Below, one piece after another: positions 33,157 through 45,889 of a DNA stretch of 64,000 nt. The stretch spans positions 35,306,501-35,370,500 of the forward strand of contig NC_133157.1 in the NCBI RefSeq assembly GCF_040802235.1, given 5' to 3'. The stretch's first letter is position 1. Every line of letters starts with the position of its first letter. The notes beneath the pieces are model-generated. The model saw only the letters and a program-made list of their open reading frames with translations, was not told where the DNA came from and made no database searches. This DNA comes from Manis javanica. Its lineage: Eukaryota > Chordata > Mammalia > Pholidota > Manidae. A program made the translations under genes and the position numbers.

Positions 33157-34558
33157 CTGCAAAGAAACCCCAGAAGCTTCTCAGTCACAGAGACTGTTTG
33201 CTAAGCTCCCAGCCTGGAAACTGTAAAAGGTAGGCTGAGATCATGTTGTAAAATCCCTTATTTTACATTTGGAAACACTGGTGGGCCCAGCTCAAAATAG
33301 CAGTTACTTAGTGGAGCCTTTTTTTCCTTAGTGGATTGCCCCAACCCCAAACCCTACCTCCCCCCAGAAGCCAGAAAACAACACCTTCATCTGCACTTTG
33401 CTTGACTGCACACAAGAATGCCTCGCACGACGAACTCTAGAAAACTGCCTGGATGGTTTCTGCACCTTCTATAGCCATCTGGGCTTTCTCCTATTGTACA
33501 GATGCCCAGGTAAAATTTTCTTTTTATCTCTTGTCAAATCAAAGATGCAGAATGGATGTCAATCTAACACAATGTATAAACTACCTAAGTTTTTCTAAGG
33601 AGTGAAAACCCACCTGTTGGGAGGGGTAAGTGATATATGTATTTTGTTAGCCAGAGACAATTTCTTCAGGAGGACTAAAGTAACTTTTTCTGGGTAAAGC
33701 AAGGATTATACTTGATGAAAATAAAATTGAAGTTCCTGAAAGTTTTAATTAGTCTGTAGTAGTATAGGCTAATTCACTGATCTTTTGGTATGTACCTATT
33801 GCATTGTTTAATGGAACTGAAACTTCTAAGGCTCTCAACACCAGAGAAGTTTTAGAAGTAGGGAAGAGAGCAAGAACACTTCCCAGTATTAAAGTTGAGG
33901 CTGGAGATCTACTTGTATTTCCTGGATGGGGAGAGAGGATGGACTAGACCTCTAGATGTTTTCCATATCTCATAGAACCACGTTGCTGGAGGCCAACAGC
34001 ACTTAGCTGAAATGAAAACCAGTTTCAGCCATTTGCTTCTTTTGGTCCAGAACATTAGTAAGTCTATTATTCTCCTCCAGCCAGGGCAGTCAGGGCAAGC
34101 TCGTAAAACACCATCAGGGAGGAAAAGACCCTGCATTGGGCCGCACAGCTAATTCCCTGGCTGGGCAGCCCTGTCTTCTGCCTAACCTTGCTCAGACCTA
34201 CAGCCTTCAAAAAAGGAATGGATTATGACTCCTGCCCAGGGGTCCTCTCTGTGGGCTTTGATGCCATGTCAGAAAGACAGTGTGGTAGTAACACAGCCTG
34301 TTGGGGAGTCATGTGTACCTGGGTGTTTATGAGTGTTGAGTGCATGAATCTGAATGTGTTTGCATGCCTGTGGATGTGGGCTAAAGTATGCACGTACACA
34401 TAAGTGAGAATGCAGGTGTAGAAGAGCATAAATATACAATACATGATGTGCAGGAGTGTGAGCCAGCAATATAGTGCCACCCAGATCAGTTTAGCCCACA
34501 GAGGAAGGAAAGGGCAAGCCCATGGCTAGAGGCTACTGCCCTTTGACCCCTCACATGC

Positions 34559-34742
34559 CTTTGATCATGCTGATGTCATTGGCCCCATCCCCGATGGCCA
34601 GTGTCATCACATTCTTGTACCTCTTCACCATTTCTACCACCTGGGCCTTCTGAAGGGGTGTCATCCGACAGCAGATCACCCCCTTACACATGCATGCTGT
34701 TCGCAGCAGTTCCAACTCCAAGTTTCCTTCTAGAGCATGGGC
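34559..34742 (-). pseudogene. ATP8B5: ATP8B exon: [12 protein letters not shown] to [11 protein letters not shown]
   Basis: 184 bp. It contains the P-domain signature [10 protein letters not shown], the Mg-binding hinge of P-type ATPases. The acceptor is CTGCAG. The only phase-consistent donor is GC (AAAG/GCATGT), a rare but permitted donor or a decayed GT. Confidence 0.87.
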
Positions 34743-35234
34743 CTGCAGTATCAGGACACACCCACATTTAGGGTTGCCCAAAAAGGCCCTCAGGACAGGA
34801 CCTGCTTACCCCCTGCCCTCCATACTCTCTTATACTTCATAGTTTAGGTATAATTGCTCCCAAGGTGCTCCACTCCCAAGGGAGTTTTAGATATCCTCAC
34901 ATCTAAAAACTGGTCAGGGTGTCTCACCAGGTCAAATCAAATGCGGCCTAGTGACTTCTTGGAGAACCTGGTTCTGCTTACTTCCCCCTTTCCCTTAAGT
35001 GACAGGTCACACCAGTGGTGAAGAATTTGGATAAGGAAAGAATATGCCCTTGGCTTCTCTTTCCTTGTCATTCCTGCCTAGGGAAGGCTGCAGGAAGGTG
35101 TCTGCCAGACAAGGGCACGAAAAGGTTGACTCATGGAATAGGGGAAGGGTCTTGACATTTCCCTAAAGTGGGTTGGACCTAGGAAAAAAGTTCCTTGGAA
35201 GAAGAGAACAGGGCTGTAGCTCTGCGTCGCCCAC

Positions 35235-35382
35235 CAGACTGTAGCCATTGATGACCAAGCCATAGTTGCCACTGGGCACCTCCTCAGGTATTTTGAAGGG
35301 TATTTTTGGTTTCATGGTGAGATAATTGTTTACTGGGTCTGATTCCAGCAGAGACTTGGGTTTCATCTTGTTCCTTGCTGAC
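35235..35382 (-). pseudogene. ATP8B5: ATP8B exon: variable loop to YGLVINGYSL
   Basis: 148 bp. The acceptor is GCTTTCAG and the donor GTGGGC. It is open and ends in phase 0. The LVINGxSL motif is typical of ATP8B proteins before the ALE.. segment. Confidence 0.8.
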
Positions 35383-35772
35383 CTGAAAGCCAAGAGTAGT
35401 GGTTAGTGTCTTACCTGAAGTCCCAGAGCTTAGGAAGAAGAATGTATCCCAGAGCAAAAGTGGGCAAGGACTTAGAGAGCGTCTCTGCAAGGCATCAGCT
35501 GGTACAGAAGACCTGCCTGCCTGCTGAGACCTGCCCCTGCCATAGGTCCGACGGTCTGCACACCACACTTTGCCTCCCACATGCCAAGTCTCCGAGCCCT
35601 AATGCTTCTTTATAAAATTCTCTCAAATATTTTAGGTTTTTGGTTTTCCCCTTCTCCATTTCTTCTCTGTTCATTCTGGTAATGTGGGGGCTGTAACTGG
35701 TTGAGGAGATGGGTGGGAAATCTTCATGGATGATGGTCCAGGGATGGGCAGTGGCAGTTCTCCCATTTGTAC

Positions 35773-35878
35773 CTGAGTTCTTGCCAAACAGTCTCATCAT
35801 CCTTGTCTTCCACAATGAACATCCCATCCTTTTCATCCTCAAATATGCTACAGGCATAGGCAATGTTCACAGCAGTCT
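35773..35878 (-). pseudogene. ATP8B5: ATP8B exon: ETAVNIAYAC
   Basis: 106 bp. The acceptor is CTCTGCAG and the donor GTACAA. It is open and in phase (Q/E split by the previous exon), and covers the P-domain after the GDK loop. Confidence 0.82.
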
Positions 35879-36359
35879 CTGCAGAGAAGGGAGAATGCAG
35901 GTGGCATTTTGGCTGGGATAAGGTCTTCTCAGTGTACAGGTACACAGGTGCTGACAGTGGGCTGCAGAGCCCATGTGTCTACATTTGCATGGATGGGGTA
36001 AAAGTGTATTTTTCATGAGTCTGTGGAGACCATATTCAGACATCCACAGGAGACTGCCTACCTGGTACAGACTTGTGAGTTATTTATCAATAACTAGGGT
36101 CATTCTAGTTAGCTTTCTCTACAAAGCTTTACCCTGTTTCTTACAGCACTTCCAGTCTGTATCCACTTCTCCAGGCAATCAGGATGTACTTCCCTGACAG
36201 CACTGTGCCCATTTCTATGCTAGACTTATGAGGGTCTTAGATGTATTTAGGTTGTAGTCCCTCCTTTACATCAAGAGATTTGGAATTTAGAATTAATTCA
36301 CACTAAGGAAAAAACATTTTCAAAAACTATGTATTGAACTCTGGCTACAAATGGTATCA

Positions 36360-36860
36360 AAATTCAGAGGAGAGGTTGTAATTATAAAAACTTTCTTGGA
36401 GGAAGGACTTGAAGGATGAGTAAGATTATTTTAGGAAAGGAAAAAAATATTTCAAATGAGGAAACCACCCAAACAGAAGCCCAAGAGTAGGAATTTGTTT
36501 GGGACCCACTGAAGATAATGATCACATTAGGATGGAGATAAGGATACGTAGGTGGCAACAGATTATCAAGGCCTTGAAGGCCAGACTGCAGAGTGTGACT
36601 TTACCATGTGGAATCGTTGTAAGTACCTGAACAGAGGAGCAACAACATAAAAATAATACATTTTAGGAAGATTACACTGATGGCTATATGTAGGCTATAC
36701 TGAAATTCATAAGGGCAAGAGACAGAACAGTTCAGAAGTTTTTGCAGAAGTACGGCCAATGGGACAAAGGCTGAACTGGGGTGGTAGCATAGCAGAGAGG
36801 ACTGGTTAGAGAATGAATTTTTGGAACCAGGGCATAGTCCAAGACAGCTCTGAAGTTTTT
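36360..36860 (-). repeat. L2 fragment, antisense, in ATP8B intron
   Basis: AAGGACTTGAAGGATGAGTA ... AAGGCCTTGAAGGCCA ... GCAACAACATAA ... ATTACACTGATGGC is the reverse-strand L2 layout. Old and diverged. Confidence 0.6.
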
Positions 36861-37125
36861 TAGCTTGTGAGTACCTGGATGACAGAGTTCATCTCTGATT
36901 GATTCTTCTCTGTGTCCTCAATGACTCATACTGCATCTGGCATAAAATATATACTTAGCAAATTACATGCAAGATTGGAAGTGAAGGTGTCCTATAAGGA
37001 CCTGACCTGGGTTATAAAGTATTTGTCAAATAAATGGCTAAGAAAAAAAGAAGAGGCATAAGGAAAAGAAGAAATGGCTAAGGTGGGCAGGGGAGTGATT
37101 GGTTAGGTGAGGTGTTCCTGTTTAC

Positions 37126-37237
37126 CTTGTTTATCTCCAGTTAAAACACACATTTTAATTTTGGCTCAGTTCAGGGTGGTGGTTGTCTCAGGTACTCCAT
37201 ACTGCAGCTTGTCTTCTATGGCTGCGGCCCCTAACAG
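37126..37237 (-). pseudogene. ATP8B5: ATP8B exon: hinge region to GDKQ, with nonsense TGA
   Basis: 112 bp. The acceptor is TTCAAAG and the donor GTAAAC. It reads LLGAAAIEDKLQ...VLTGDKQ in phase with its neighbours, except for TGA at 37166-37168 between LN and AKIK. The stop removes the rest of the P-domain and all later membrane segments. Confidence 0.85.
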
Positions 37238-38079
37238 CTTTGAACAGAGATACAGTGAGTGAGGAGAAGGGAGAGAGTCACAGTATTAGTGCTACCTGAT
37301 GACTCATTGGGCACCTCTGCATCGTTTATAGTAAGTTGGCTCTGTCCTGGCATGACGACCCTGACAGTATAAAACTCAGCGCTGTCCCTCTCAACAGATG
37401 CAGCTTTCAACCTCATGCTGAAACCAGACTTAGAAACACAGAGCATCAGGGCCCAAGGAAGGAAAAGCCTTGCCCAAGTCCTACATAAAGCCGAGTGCCA
37501 CTTCTGAACCGTCTAGTTCTCAGTACACTTTCACTTCTCCCCTGCTTCCCGGTGTCAGATAAGGGATCCCTAAACCCCACTACAGTTTTTCTTTCAACCT
37601 TACAGGAGCCTGGGTGAACTTTTTGTTTGTACCTACTGGGGCCCTCTGCGGTTCTTCACGGCCTTCTCCTGTACGAGATTAGAAGTACTTTGGTCCAACT
37701 CCATACCTTCTTTCTATATCCGAACAGTGCTGACCACAGGGATGGGCACCAGGACTGAGTGTGAGGACCTGACAGATGGACAAACTACTGAATGATTTCT
37801 GCTAGGCCTCTACAAGGACGTACTAGAAATACTAACCACAGGACTGACTATGGAAGGAGAGGTGTGACCTTTGGAATTGCTGAATTTTCCCACCTGTTAC
37901 CAGTGATTTCTCTTTTTATAGCACAGCCAGCCTGTATTCGTCTGGTCAAAAACGTTGGTCTTTTCTCAGTATGAAGGTCTAACCCACCAGCAAATTCTGT
38001 TGGCTCTACCTTTTAAAAATGTACAAAATGTGACCATTCCTCACTACTTGGGCTACTTCTGTCTGTTCTAAGCCACCAT

Positions 38080-38680
38080 CATTTCTCATCTGTACTATTT
38101 CATCTATCTTCCGATCAGTCTCCCTGGGTCTGCACTTGCTCCCCTATAGAATAATGTCAACACAGCGGCCAGGGTGACCATTTTTAAAGCTGTCACATTG
38201 TTTCTCTGGTTGAACTCTTCAGTGGTTTTCCATATCTCACTGTAGGTCCTTGTACTGGCCTATCAGGACCCTCTGATACTTCTCTGTCTCTTGTCCCTTC
38301 ATTCTCTCCTTACGCTGCACCAGCCACACTAACTGCCTTGCTGTCACCTAATGGGTATGGCCTGCTCCTGTTGCAGGGTCTTTGCTCTTGCCATTCCTTC
38401 TGTCTGAGAAGGGAATCTGCCAGAGATCTGCTTGGCTTGCCTCCTTCTTCAGGTCTCTCTCACAGTGAATCAAGCACCTTATTTAAAATAGCAGCTATGC
38501 TCTGCCCACTCCAAAACATACATGCATATGCAGATACCACCTAGCTGTCTTGTTGGCTTTATTCTCTCTCATAGCACTTTACATATGTGACCTCTTTGTC
38601 TTTTTTGTCTCCTGCTATATGCTCAGGGCTTAAAACAGTACCTGGCACATACGAGGCCCTTTATATGTTGAATGAATGAG
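38080..38680 (+). repeat. L2 3' end, sense, in ATP8B intron
   Basis: CAGGGTCTTTGCTCTTGCCA, CTTCAGGTCTCTCTCACAGTG, CTGGCACATACGAGGCCCTT and TTGAATGAATGAGTGAA are typical of L2. This is the best-preserved L2 in the window. Confidence 0.75.
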
Positions 38681-38988
38681 TGAATATTTTGTCTTGACCA
38701 TTCCATCAATGATCTGTTCATTATTCAGATTCTTATTTCTCCCAGATTACTTAGTGTCTGTGAGCAGCTTTGGGATAAAAAATACTGATAGAAAGATGAA
38801 ATTAACAACCACTACATTTAAAAATTACTTGCAGATTTCTAAGAGCCAGGATATCCTGAATCAGCCTGGATTCCAGAGAGCCTGAACCTTACTGATTTGC
38901 TGGAAGCCACTCTCAGAGCCCTTGCTCAGTCTGCTGATTGCCACCACTCATCCTGCTCCCAATCTGTCCCTGGCTTCCTCACGCTAAC

Positions 38989-39153
38989 CATCAAGTCTTT
39001 TTCGAACTCTTCATAGACATCTGATACTTTATTTTCCCGATTCTCCAACGACAGGCAGGCTTCACTGTGCTTCTTGCTCCAGGACTGGAAGAATGCACCG
39101 TCCAGTTCTCGGTAGGCCACCATGAGAGTCTGAAGGCCTTCAGTGGCAAAACC
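38989..39153 (-). pseudogene. ATP8B5: ATP8B exon: end of N-domain (FATEGLQTLMVAYRELD)
   Basis: 165 bp. The acceptor is TTCCAG and the donor GTTAGC, ending in phase 0 after EKDLM. It is open throughout and is the most 5' exon recognised. Confidence 0.8.
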
Positions 39154-40729
39154 CTGGAAGATATTTGTGTGCACTAAGTGGCCCTGGGCTGGGTGAGGAC
39201 TGAGTTTAGGGGGTGGCACACTAACCCCTCAGGTCCCATCTGCCTGCAAAATAGGGTTTTAATGGTTAGTGCCATGGGGCTAGTATTTAGCCTAACCAGT
39301 TAAGTTTATGGTTTTGGTAAGGTGTATGGGGAGGATAGGGTTACAGTTAGAGTTAGGGTCAGTGTTCAATGTGAGGCTGAGGGCGAGATTGAGGTTTACT
39401 CCAATCTTATCCAATCTCAAACCCTTTCAGTGATTTCAATTCTATTTATCTCTCAGATTGCCAATAATCTTACTGACATTCACTCAACGTATTTCAATTC
39501 AAGTCCAACAATTCCAAATCACGTGCTAGCCCACTTGGTTGGGCCCAGACAAAAGCCTTTTAAAACAAGAGTAACAGTTCTGTTCACTACCATTCTTATA
39601 CAGACAGCATGAAGACACAATTATTCATTCATACAGGCCTCCTCAGCAACTGCAATCCCACAGAGACTCCTGACCCTCCCTGAATTGAGTAACTCCTGAT
39701 GGACTTACTGAGTCATGCTTAGTGTTCAGTTGTATGGTCGCTTTCAAGAAGCTGTGTGGTGCTTAATAGGGAAACTACTGGATCCAAAAAAGGCAAATAT
39801 AGTAGAATTCAGGAACCAGATTTTAAGTATACCTACCCATGCCCTTGAAAGAAAATTAACAAGAATCAATTAATGAATGTTCAACCATCTATGGAAACAT
39901 TTCCTGAAGTAATCGGCTTAACAGATGACTTACAAATGTGCTGATAAAAGTACAGCCTGAGTAAATCTCAGCATGGGACTTAGTGTTCCTCTCTCGAAAG
40001 GAAGGCATGAAGTTAAAATAGAACTAATCTAAGAGAAGCTCTACTCTTTGAAACTAACATGTTGGTCATGAGACAGTGAAGGAATGAGAGTTTTATAACA
40101 GAAAATACTAAAATATTTATCACCAGGTCAACCACTGCCTGGGGAAAAGTTTCTCTGATTATAATGCCTATCAGAGTTATTTGGAAAGAAACAGAACATT
40201 TTATCAGACTATCAGAATACCACATCTTAATGTAAATATCACATAAAAATATCTAGTTCTCTTCATTGTAATTCTAGGATCTCTAACTTGGTCTTCCGGG
40301 TAGAGCTGGCTACTAGAAGGCAATGCTCTGGATGTTATTAGATTTCCCATGGTAAACTTCTAATTTAGCTGTCTTGTTGACAAATTATTCTTTCCAGAAA
40401 GAAGAGAGTGAATTGATCCCCTGAAACTTAGTCACCCCTATGACAAGCTATAAATTGAATTTCTGAATTTATAAACTTTGGATTGGTAATGACCACATTG
40501 AAATATATATATGAGAGGCCCCACCTTAGCAGTCTGTTGTCTGAGTCTCGCTCCCTCACCTCTTTACAATACTGTATTTCATAAAATTCAATGACTAGAG
40601 ATTCATGTGACCTAATATTTCAACTCAAACCTGTTAAGACTACTCTGTGTCTCATCTGCACATGAGAAGATAGGACCAGGTTAAGTTCTACTGCCCTTTC
40701 TAGTCTTTATTTTATGGCTCTAGAAATTA
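39154..40729. other. Unassigned DNA upstream of the recognised ATP8B exons
   Basis: AT-rich. I searched by eye for the preceding ATP8B exon (KGADT region) on the minus strand and did not find it. No named repeat was recognised. Confidence 0.4.
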
Positions 40730-41045
40730 TTAGAAATTGGATTTCAGTAAGGTACCTAGTTACAAAATAAATTTACAACTACTCTTTCTAGATACTTATA
40801 ATAACTAGTTAGAAAAAAAATGGAACAAGTACCATTTAAGTAGCAACAGAATTTAAAATATTTAGGAAAGCTTAACAATACATGTATAGATCTATATGAA
40901 AAGACACTGAGGGCCACATAAAAAGACCTGACTTAATAGAGAAATATCATGTTTCTGGATAGGGAGACTCAGCATTGCAAAACCAGAAATTATCTCCCAT
41001 ATTAATCTACAAATTTAACGCAGTCACAATCAATGGAGTTTTTAA
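40730..41045 (+). repeat. Old L1 ORF2 fragment
   Basis: Stretches such as TAGAGAAATATCATGTTTCTGG and ATTAATCTACAAATTTAACGC follow the L1 ORF2 pattern around the RT C-terminus. Heavily diverged, with no open frame. Confidence 0.55.
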
Positions 41046-42639
41046 AAGCTTGAATAAATAATGAAAAAACGTAAAGAGAGCCCTCATTCACTAACTCTTC
41101 TCATCAGGGTTTCCTACAGGAGGTGGAATTTCATGAGTCCTTTCAATAAAGGAAACACCTGTACACTTTTTGAGGGCAAAACCCCCCATAACATATTACT
41201 TTAATATAAAACCAAGCCTAGTATATACACATAGTACTGTAAACCTGGCATTCTCAGATTTAATATTTATATAACTTTAATTTTCATGAGCAACTTTGAA
41301 AGCTCACAGTACAGAGTGATTTTACTGAAGCATAAATCTGAATTGGATGCTCTGTGAAGTTGTAGTACAGCAGTCATTAAGGTAGTGGGCGAGCCTAGTT
41401 GACTGACTAGAATTTGCATTTCAAAGAGCTTTTTTTTGGTCTACTTGGTAGCATTTACATAATAATTTTCATTTAAGGTCCAGAGGTTACTTACCTTTTC
41501 AGTTACTTAAAAATTTTTTTACAATTATATTTTAGTCTATGGGAGAAATTATATACTATAATGATATTCACAAACTTAGTGATACCTGACAATCTCATTC
41601 ATTAGTGGACACATGCACACACACGCACACACGCACAGTGGCCCCAAACAGAGGAGGAGTAGGACAAGTTCAAAGTGAGAACAAAAGTGGCTAAGGATGA
41701 AATGAATGGTCAAGAACCAAGAATAAAGTACAGATTGGGGAAGATCAAAAAAGACTGCTTTCATGTTGTTGAAGTTTAAATGAAGTGAATAAGGTTTATA
41801 TAGAGGCTCTTAAATTCATTTAACAAATGTGTCTAACGTTATCTTAAGGGCCAGGATCATCAATATACCTTTCACTGCTTTGAAGATAAGTCACTATCTA
41901 GTAGGGGAGACATTTAAATAAACAATTGCTATACATTGTAGTGGGTAGTAGGATAGAGGTATGGACAGGATATTTTGGAAGTGCAAAAGAGGAGTATCTA
42001 AACCAGATTGTGAAGCTCACATAAAGTTTCTTGGAGTAGATCCTAAGCTTAGTCTTAAAGTGTAAATATAAGTTAGCTTAGTTATTATTTGTCAGCATTT
42101 TCTTGTTTGGATCTCTCCAAGGCCAAGCAGTTTTCTTAGTACTTGGCTCTCTCGAAGGGATGACTAAGAGACTAAAAAAACCCAAAGCTTTCTTTTGAAG
42201 TATATTTGGTCTTACCAACATACAGATTTTAAAATTTTGCTGTAGTACAATATATTGAGCCTCATTTTATTGTTTTAAACCTGTGAGGTCTTTCATTCTA
42301 GCAGGAAAATATTTAATTCCCTATAAAAATAACTAATGGAGTAAATATTCCTTAACTGTTACATTTTTCTCCCCCGCCTCTCTTCATTTCACACTCTCAT
42401 AAATCCTCTTCATTCTTTATAAAGTACACTTTGCACAGCTCTTTGTGTCTGATCATCAGGGCTAGAACAGTCAGTGGTTCTTTTTGTTAAACTCCTTTAG
42501 GTGTCTGAACTATGACTAAACTACAGATCACTGTAGCTTGATGACTTTGTTTTTCTTTAGCCCAAAAACTGTAAGATGACAGAGAATCTCATCATTTGCA
42601 TTTATTTAGCTTTTACTGGTTATAAAAATCATCTCATTA
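41046..42639. other. AT-rich DNA, possible ancient L2/MIR remnant
   Basis: Mostly unassigned. 41816-42060 faintly resembles an antisense L2/MIR-type repeat (GTAGGGGAGACATTTAAATAAACAA). A short CA/CGCACA run lies near 41615-41637. No gene was seen. Confidence 0.35.
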
Positions 42640-45003
42640 ACATGATCATCTCAATAGATGCTGAAAAAGCATTCAACAAGATTAAATATCCATTCATGAC
42701 AAAACTCTCAACAAATTGGGTATAGAGGGCAAGTACCTCAACATAATAAAGGCCATATATGAAGAACCCACAGACAACATCATACTTAACAGCAAAAAGC
42801 TGAAAGCTTTTCCTCTAAGATTGGGTACAAGACCAGGATGCTCACTCTTACCACTTTCATCCAACAAAGTACTGGAGGTCCTAGCCACGGCAATCAGACA
42901 ACACAAAGAGATAAAAGGCATCCAGATTGGTAAGGAAGAAGTTAAACTGCCCCTGTTTGCATATGACATAATGTTGTACATAGAAAAGTCTAAAGAATTC
43001 ACCAAAAAACTACTAGAACTAATAACTGAATTCAGCAAAGTTGCAGGTTGCAATATTAATACACAGAAATCTGTTGTATTCCTATATACTAACAATAAAC
43101 GATCAGAAAGAGAAATCAGGAAAACAACTCCATTTACAATTTTATCAGAAAGAATAAAATACCTAGGAATAAACCTAACCAAGGAGGTGAAAGACCCATA
43201 CCCTGAAAACTACAAGACACTCATGAGAGAAATTAAAGACACAATAAATGGAAATACATCCCGTGCTCATGAATAGGAAGAATTAATATTGTCAAAATGG
43301 CCATCCTGCCTAAAGCAATCTATAGATTTAATGCAATACCTATCAAAATACCAACAGCATTCTTCAATAAACTAGAACAAATAGTTCTAAAATTCATATG
43401 GAACCACGAAGGACCCCGAATAGCCAAAGCAATCCTGAGAAGGAAGAATAAAGCTGGCAGCATTACTTCAAGCTCTACTACAAAGCCACAGTAATCAAGA
43501 CAATTTGGTATGGGCACAAGAACAGACCCACAGATCAATGGAACAGAATAGAGAGTCCAGATATAAACCCACACATATATGGTTAATTAACATACAATAA
43601 AAGAGTCATGGATATACAATGAGAAAAACATAGGCTCTTCAAAAACTGGTGTTAGCAAAACTGGACAGCTACATGCAAGAGAATGAAAGTGGATTATTAT
43701 CAAACTCCATACATAAATGTAAACTCAAAATGGACCAAAGACCTGAATGTAAGTCATGAAACCATAAAACCCATAGAAGAAAACATGGGCAAAAATCCCT
43801 TGAGTATAAACATGAGCAACTTTTTCCTGAACATATCTCCTTGGGCAAGGGAAACAAAAGCAAAAATGAACAAATGGGACTACATCAAACTAAAAAGCTT
43901 CTGTACAACAAAGGATACCATCAGGAGAACAAAAAGGCATCCTACAGTATGGGAGAATATATTCATAAACAACTCATCTGATAAGGGGTTAACATCCAAA
44001 ATATATAAAGAACTCACACACTTCAACACCCAAAAAGCAAATTACCCTATTAAAAAATGGGTGGAGGATCTGAACAGACACTTCACTAAAGAAGAAATTC
44101 AGATGGCCAACAGGCACAAGAAAAGATGTTCCACATCACTAATTATCAGGGAAATGCAAATTAAAAGCATAATGAGATACAACCTCACACCAGTTAGGAT
44201 GGCCACCATTCAAAAAACAAGGAACAAATGCAGGCGAGGATGAGGAGAAAGGGGAACCCTCCTACACTGCTAGTTGGAAATTAAATTAGTCAAACATTGT
44301 GGAAAGCATTGTGTTCTTTCAAAAAACCAAAAATAGAAACACGATTTGATCTAGTAATTCCACTCCAAGGAATTTACCTGAAGAAAACAAGATCCCTGAT
44401 TAAAAAAGACATATGCACCCCTATTTTTATTGTAGCACTATTAGCCAAGATATGTAAGCAATCAAAGTGTCCATCAGTACATGAATGGATAAAGAAGATG
44501 TGGTACATATACACAATAGAATATTATTCAGCTATAAAAAGAAAGCAAATCCTACCATTTCAACAACAGAGACTGAGAGGGTATAATGCTCAGTGAAATA
44601 AGCAAGGCAGAGAAAGACAAGTATCAAACGATTTCCCTCATTTGTGGAGTACAAAAACATAGCAAAACTGAAGGAACAAAACAGCAGCAGTCTCACAGAC
44701 TCCAAGAAGGGACTAGTGGTTAACAATAGGAAGGGGTCGAAGAGGGTGGGTGGGGAGAGAGAAGGGGATTAAGAGGCACTATAATCAGCAATCACAATAT
44801 AGGTAGGTCACGGGGAAGGCAGTACAGCATGGAGAAGACAAGTAATGACTCTATAGCATCTTACTACACTGATGGACAGTGACTGCAATGGGGTTGGGTA
44901 GAGGGGCAACTTGATAATATGGATGAATGTTGAAACCATAATGTTGTTCATATGAAACCTTCATAAGATTGTATATCAATGACACCTTAATAAAATAAAA
45001 AAA
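42640..45003 (+). mobile_element. 5'-truncated L1, older subfamily
   Basis: Starts inside the ORF2 RT domain (equivalent to about 3100 in the young L1) and ends with an A-rich tail after CACCTTAATAAAATAA. ORF2 is split across frames (about 42716-43276, 43297-43494, 43683-44243, 44297-44596). The RT active site reads FAYD instead of FADD. Its 3' UTR is the conventional L1 type (TTGAAACCATAATGTTG), without the ERV-derived segment. Confidence 0.9.
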
Positions 45004-45049
45004 TGGAGCTTGAGCATGGGCTAGACTTAGTGGCTCTGCTACAAAAGAG

Positions 45050-45434
45050 AATATGGTGATAGTGACTTTGAGACTAGGTCATATAAAGCATTGCTGCTTC
45101 CTCCTTGCTCTTTCTCTTATATCACATATTCTGGGAGAAGAGAGCTTCCATGTCCTGAGGATGTTCAAGCAGCCTATACAAAAGCCCGTGTGGTGAGGAA
45201 TTGAGGCCTACTGCCAACAGGCACATGAGTGAACCATTTTGGAAGGGGGTCCCCCAGCTCTAGGCTTTCAATGACTACAACCCCTCCCCAAAACTCAAGA
45301 GTGATCCTGAGCTAGAATCACTCAGCTGCTTCTAGAGTCCTAACCCTCAGAAACTGCGACATAATAAATGCTTGCTATTTTAGGCTGTGAAGTTTTAGGT
45401 ATTTTGTTACACAGCAATAGGTAATTAATACAAG
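45050..45434 (+). mobile_element. ERVL-MaLR LTR, MLT1-like
   Basis: The right part reads AACTGCGACATAATAAATGC ... GTGAAGTTTTAGGTA ... CACAGCAATAGGTAATTAATACA, the usual 3' end of MLT1-type LTRs. It includes AATAAA near 45364. The left boundary is uncertain. Confidence 0.6.
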
Positions 45435-45889
45435 CATAGAGGGCCTATTCACATAGTATAAAAAGCCCTACACAATTCAATAGTCCAGAAAGCACTATAA
45501 ATAATATAGTACCATAATGTATAACATTGAGTTTTCAAATTAAATGTTAAAATTTGTTGCATATATTCTATTTAAGGAAGCAAGATAAAATCTTCTAAAA
45601 TCCAATAAATTTTAGAAACTTTCATCTAAAATGGTTAAGATATTGATTAAAGGTAAATTTTGTTACCTGAAAAATATCACTTATTACCCAACGCCATTTA
45701 TGTAGTTTTGCCCCCTAGAAGTGGGGAGAGTGGGCATATGTATAGATTAACTGGAAGGACAGTATTTTCTTTCCTTTTGTCTCTCTTCCAAAAAGCCTAG
45801 AGACTAAGGCCTCTATACATGGTGAAAATTAAATTGCCCTCTCTTTATGCAAAGGTACAAGGCCAGGAAATCTCTCAACTAACTTTTTT
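45435..45889. other. Unassigned AT-rich DNA
   Basis: No gene or repeat recognised. A T run near 45885 may belong to the old antisense L1 that follows. Confidence 0.4.

Larger units (their letters stand above)
28472..39153 (-). pseudogene. ATP8B5: P4-ATPase phospholipid flippase, ATP8B family (probably ATP8B5), decayed 3' half
   Basis: ATP8B enzymes move phospholipids to the cytosolic leaflet, with a CDC50 partner. Eleven exons with matching splice phases encode, in order, the end of the nucleotide-binding domain, the P-domain hinge GDGAND and membrane segments 5-10, plus a tail with AFSHKQG. The sequence does not match ATP8B1-4 as I remember them, so ATP8B5, a pseudogene in primates, is chosen by elimination. 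Lesions: TGA 37166-37168; a 1-nt loss giving TGA 29657-29659; a 1-nt loss near the end of exon 28762-28891; TAA 28571-28573; a garbled exon at 31500-31592. Exons for the N-terminal half, including the catalytic DKTGT, were not found in the window. Confidence 0.8.

Noticed and set aside
41615..41640. CA-type microsatellites here and near 53220, 56824 and 60465
   Set aside because: Very short and imperfect; not reported as separate features.
42616..45003. Target-site duplication for the truncated L1 at 42640-45003
   Set aside because: The flanks AAAAATCATCTCATT and ATGGAGCTTGAGC do not match convincingly.
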